Positions 6,616 through 6,940 of a stretch of DNA of 6,940 nucleotides are shown here, piece by piece. The DNA comes from Desulfobacterales bacterium (lineage in GTDB: Bacteria > Desulfobacterota > Desulfobacteria > Desulfobacterales > Desulfobacteraceae). Under the pieces are notes generated by a model that saw only the letters and a program-made list of their open reading frames with translations, was not told the origin of the DNA and made no database searches. The position numbers and the translations under genes are program-made. Position 1 is the stretch's first letter. Every line of letters starts with the position of its first letter. The DNA lies in NCBI GenBank assembly GCA_022361315.1, contig JAKSBB010001038.1:1-6940 (forward strand). The letters run 5' to 3'.

Positions 6616-6940
6616 ATGACAGACAGCAAGATGCTTCCGGCGATCTTTGATCTGCTAAAGACCCGCTACGGCATATCCGGGAATTTAAAACAGTTGCCCG
6701 GAAAAAATAACACCTATCATGTGGAAGCGGACACCGGAACGGCTTACGTTTTTAAGCAGATCGTTGAGGAAAGCACCACGAGCCGGACCGAAATCAAACA
6801 CCTTGCCGTTGAAACCCTGATGCACGCAGAACTGGGTATCATGCTGCCCCGGGTGATTCCCACCCGGGAAGGAGATTTGGAGGCATCCGTCAAAACCCGG
6901 GACGGAGATGTCATCCGGGGGCACCTGCTCAGCTTTGTAC
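6616..6940 (+). CDS. APH-family phosphotransferase, hydroxylysine-kinase-like (partial, right edge)
   Basis: One hundred and eight codons are present and the frame runs off the window. The visible part is the N-terminal lobe of an aminoglycoside-phosphotransferase-type kinase. It has a nucleotide-loop region at L-P-G-K-N-N-T-Y-H-V (27-36), the presumed ATP-binding Lys in Y-V-F-K-Q-I (44-49), a helix with E66 in V-E-T-L, and the strand L-P-R-V-I-P-T-R-E-G (77-86), followed by R-G-H-L-L-S-F. The L-P-x-x-x-x-x-Y/F-x-V opening and the V-I-P-T-R-E-G strand resemble hydroxylysine kinase-like proteins, some of which are fused to class III aminotransferases; the catalytic half is not in view. The ATG at 6616 has no evident AGGAG upstream; Met6 at 6631 is not better. 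It follows the preceding gene by 35 bases with no hairpin between, so it is probably co-transcribed. Confidence 0.75.
   Translation, partial: MTDSKMLPAIFDLLKTRYGISGNLKQLPGKNNTYHVEADTGTAYVFKQIVEESTTSRTEIKHLAVETLMHAELGIMLPRVIPTREGDLEASVKTRDGDVIRGHLLSFV

Overview
The window looks like a GC-rich bacterial chromosome with dense, closely packed genes, an A/T-rich control region and strong AGGAG-type ribosome binding sites. The gene types and base composition would suit a Desulfobacterota (sulfate-reducer-like) genome. That assignment is an impression from composition and family resemblance; there is no marker gene here to prove it.

Layout. Two gene sets diverge from one control region at about 2148-2336. 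Leftward (minus strand) lies a TetR-family repressor (1539-2147). It is translationally coupled through an ATGA overlap to a large eight-bladed PQQ-like beta-propeller protein (1542 to beyond the left edge). Rightward (plus strand) lies a tight array: a MerR-type DNA-binding domain fused to a class I SAM-dependent methyltransferase (2337-3557), a COG1237-type metallo-beta-lactamase-fold hydrolase (3569-4408), an Eis-like GNAT acetyltransferase (4440-5717), a divergent aldo/keto-reductase-fold protein lacking the usual catalytic tetrad (5756-6580), and the start of an APH/hydroxylysine-kinase-like phosphotransferase (6616 to beyond the right edge). Gaps in this array are 11, 31, 38 and 35 bases, so one transcript is likely, although the last gene lacks a clear ribosome binding site.

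Control region. An 18-bp perfect inverted repeat (AAAGTGAC-AA-GTCACTTT, 2194-2211) overlaps the -35 box of a well-spaced minus-strand promoter (TTGTCA-17-TATGGT). This is what a TetR-type autorepressor operator should look like. Closer to the rightward genes is TTGACC with a possible 19-bp spacer to a weak -10, which could be a MerR-activated promoter.

Together, the rightward genes encode a ligand-sensor-like regulator that carries its own methyltransferase, followed by a hydrolase, an acetyltransferase, a redox-fold protein and a kinase. This could be a small-molecule modification or detoxification module of unknown substrate. That reading is inference. No RNA genes, mobile elements, CRISPR arrays or attachment sites were seen.
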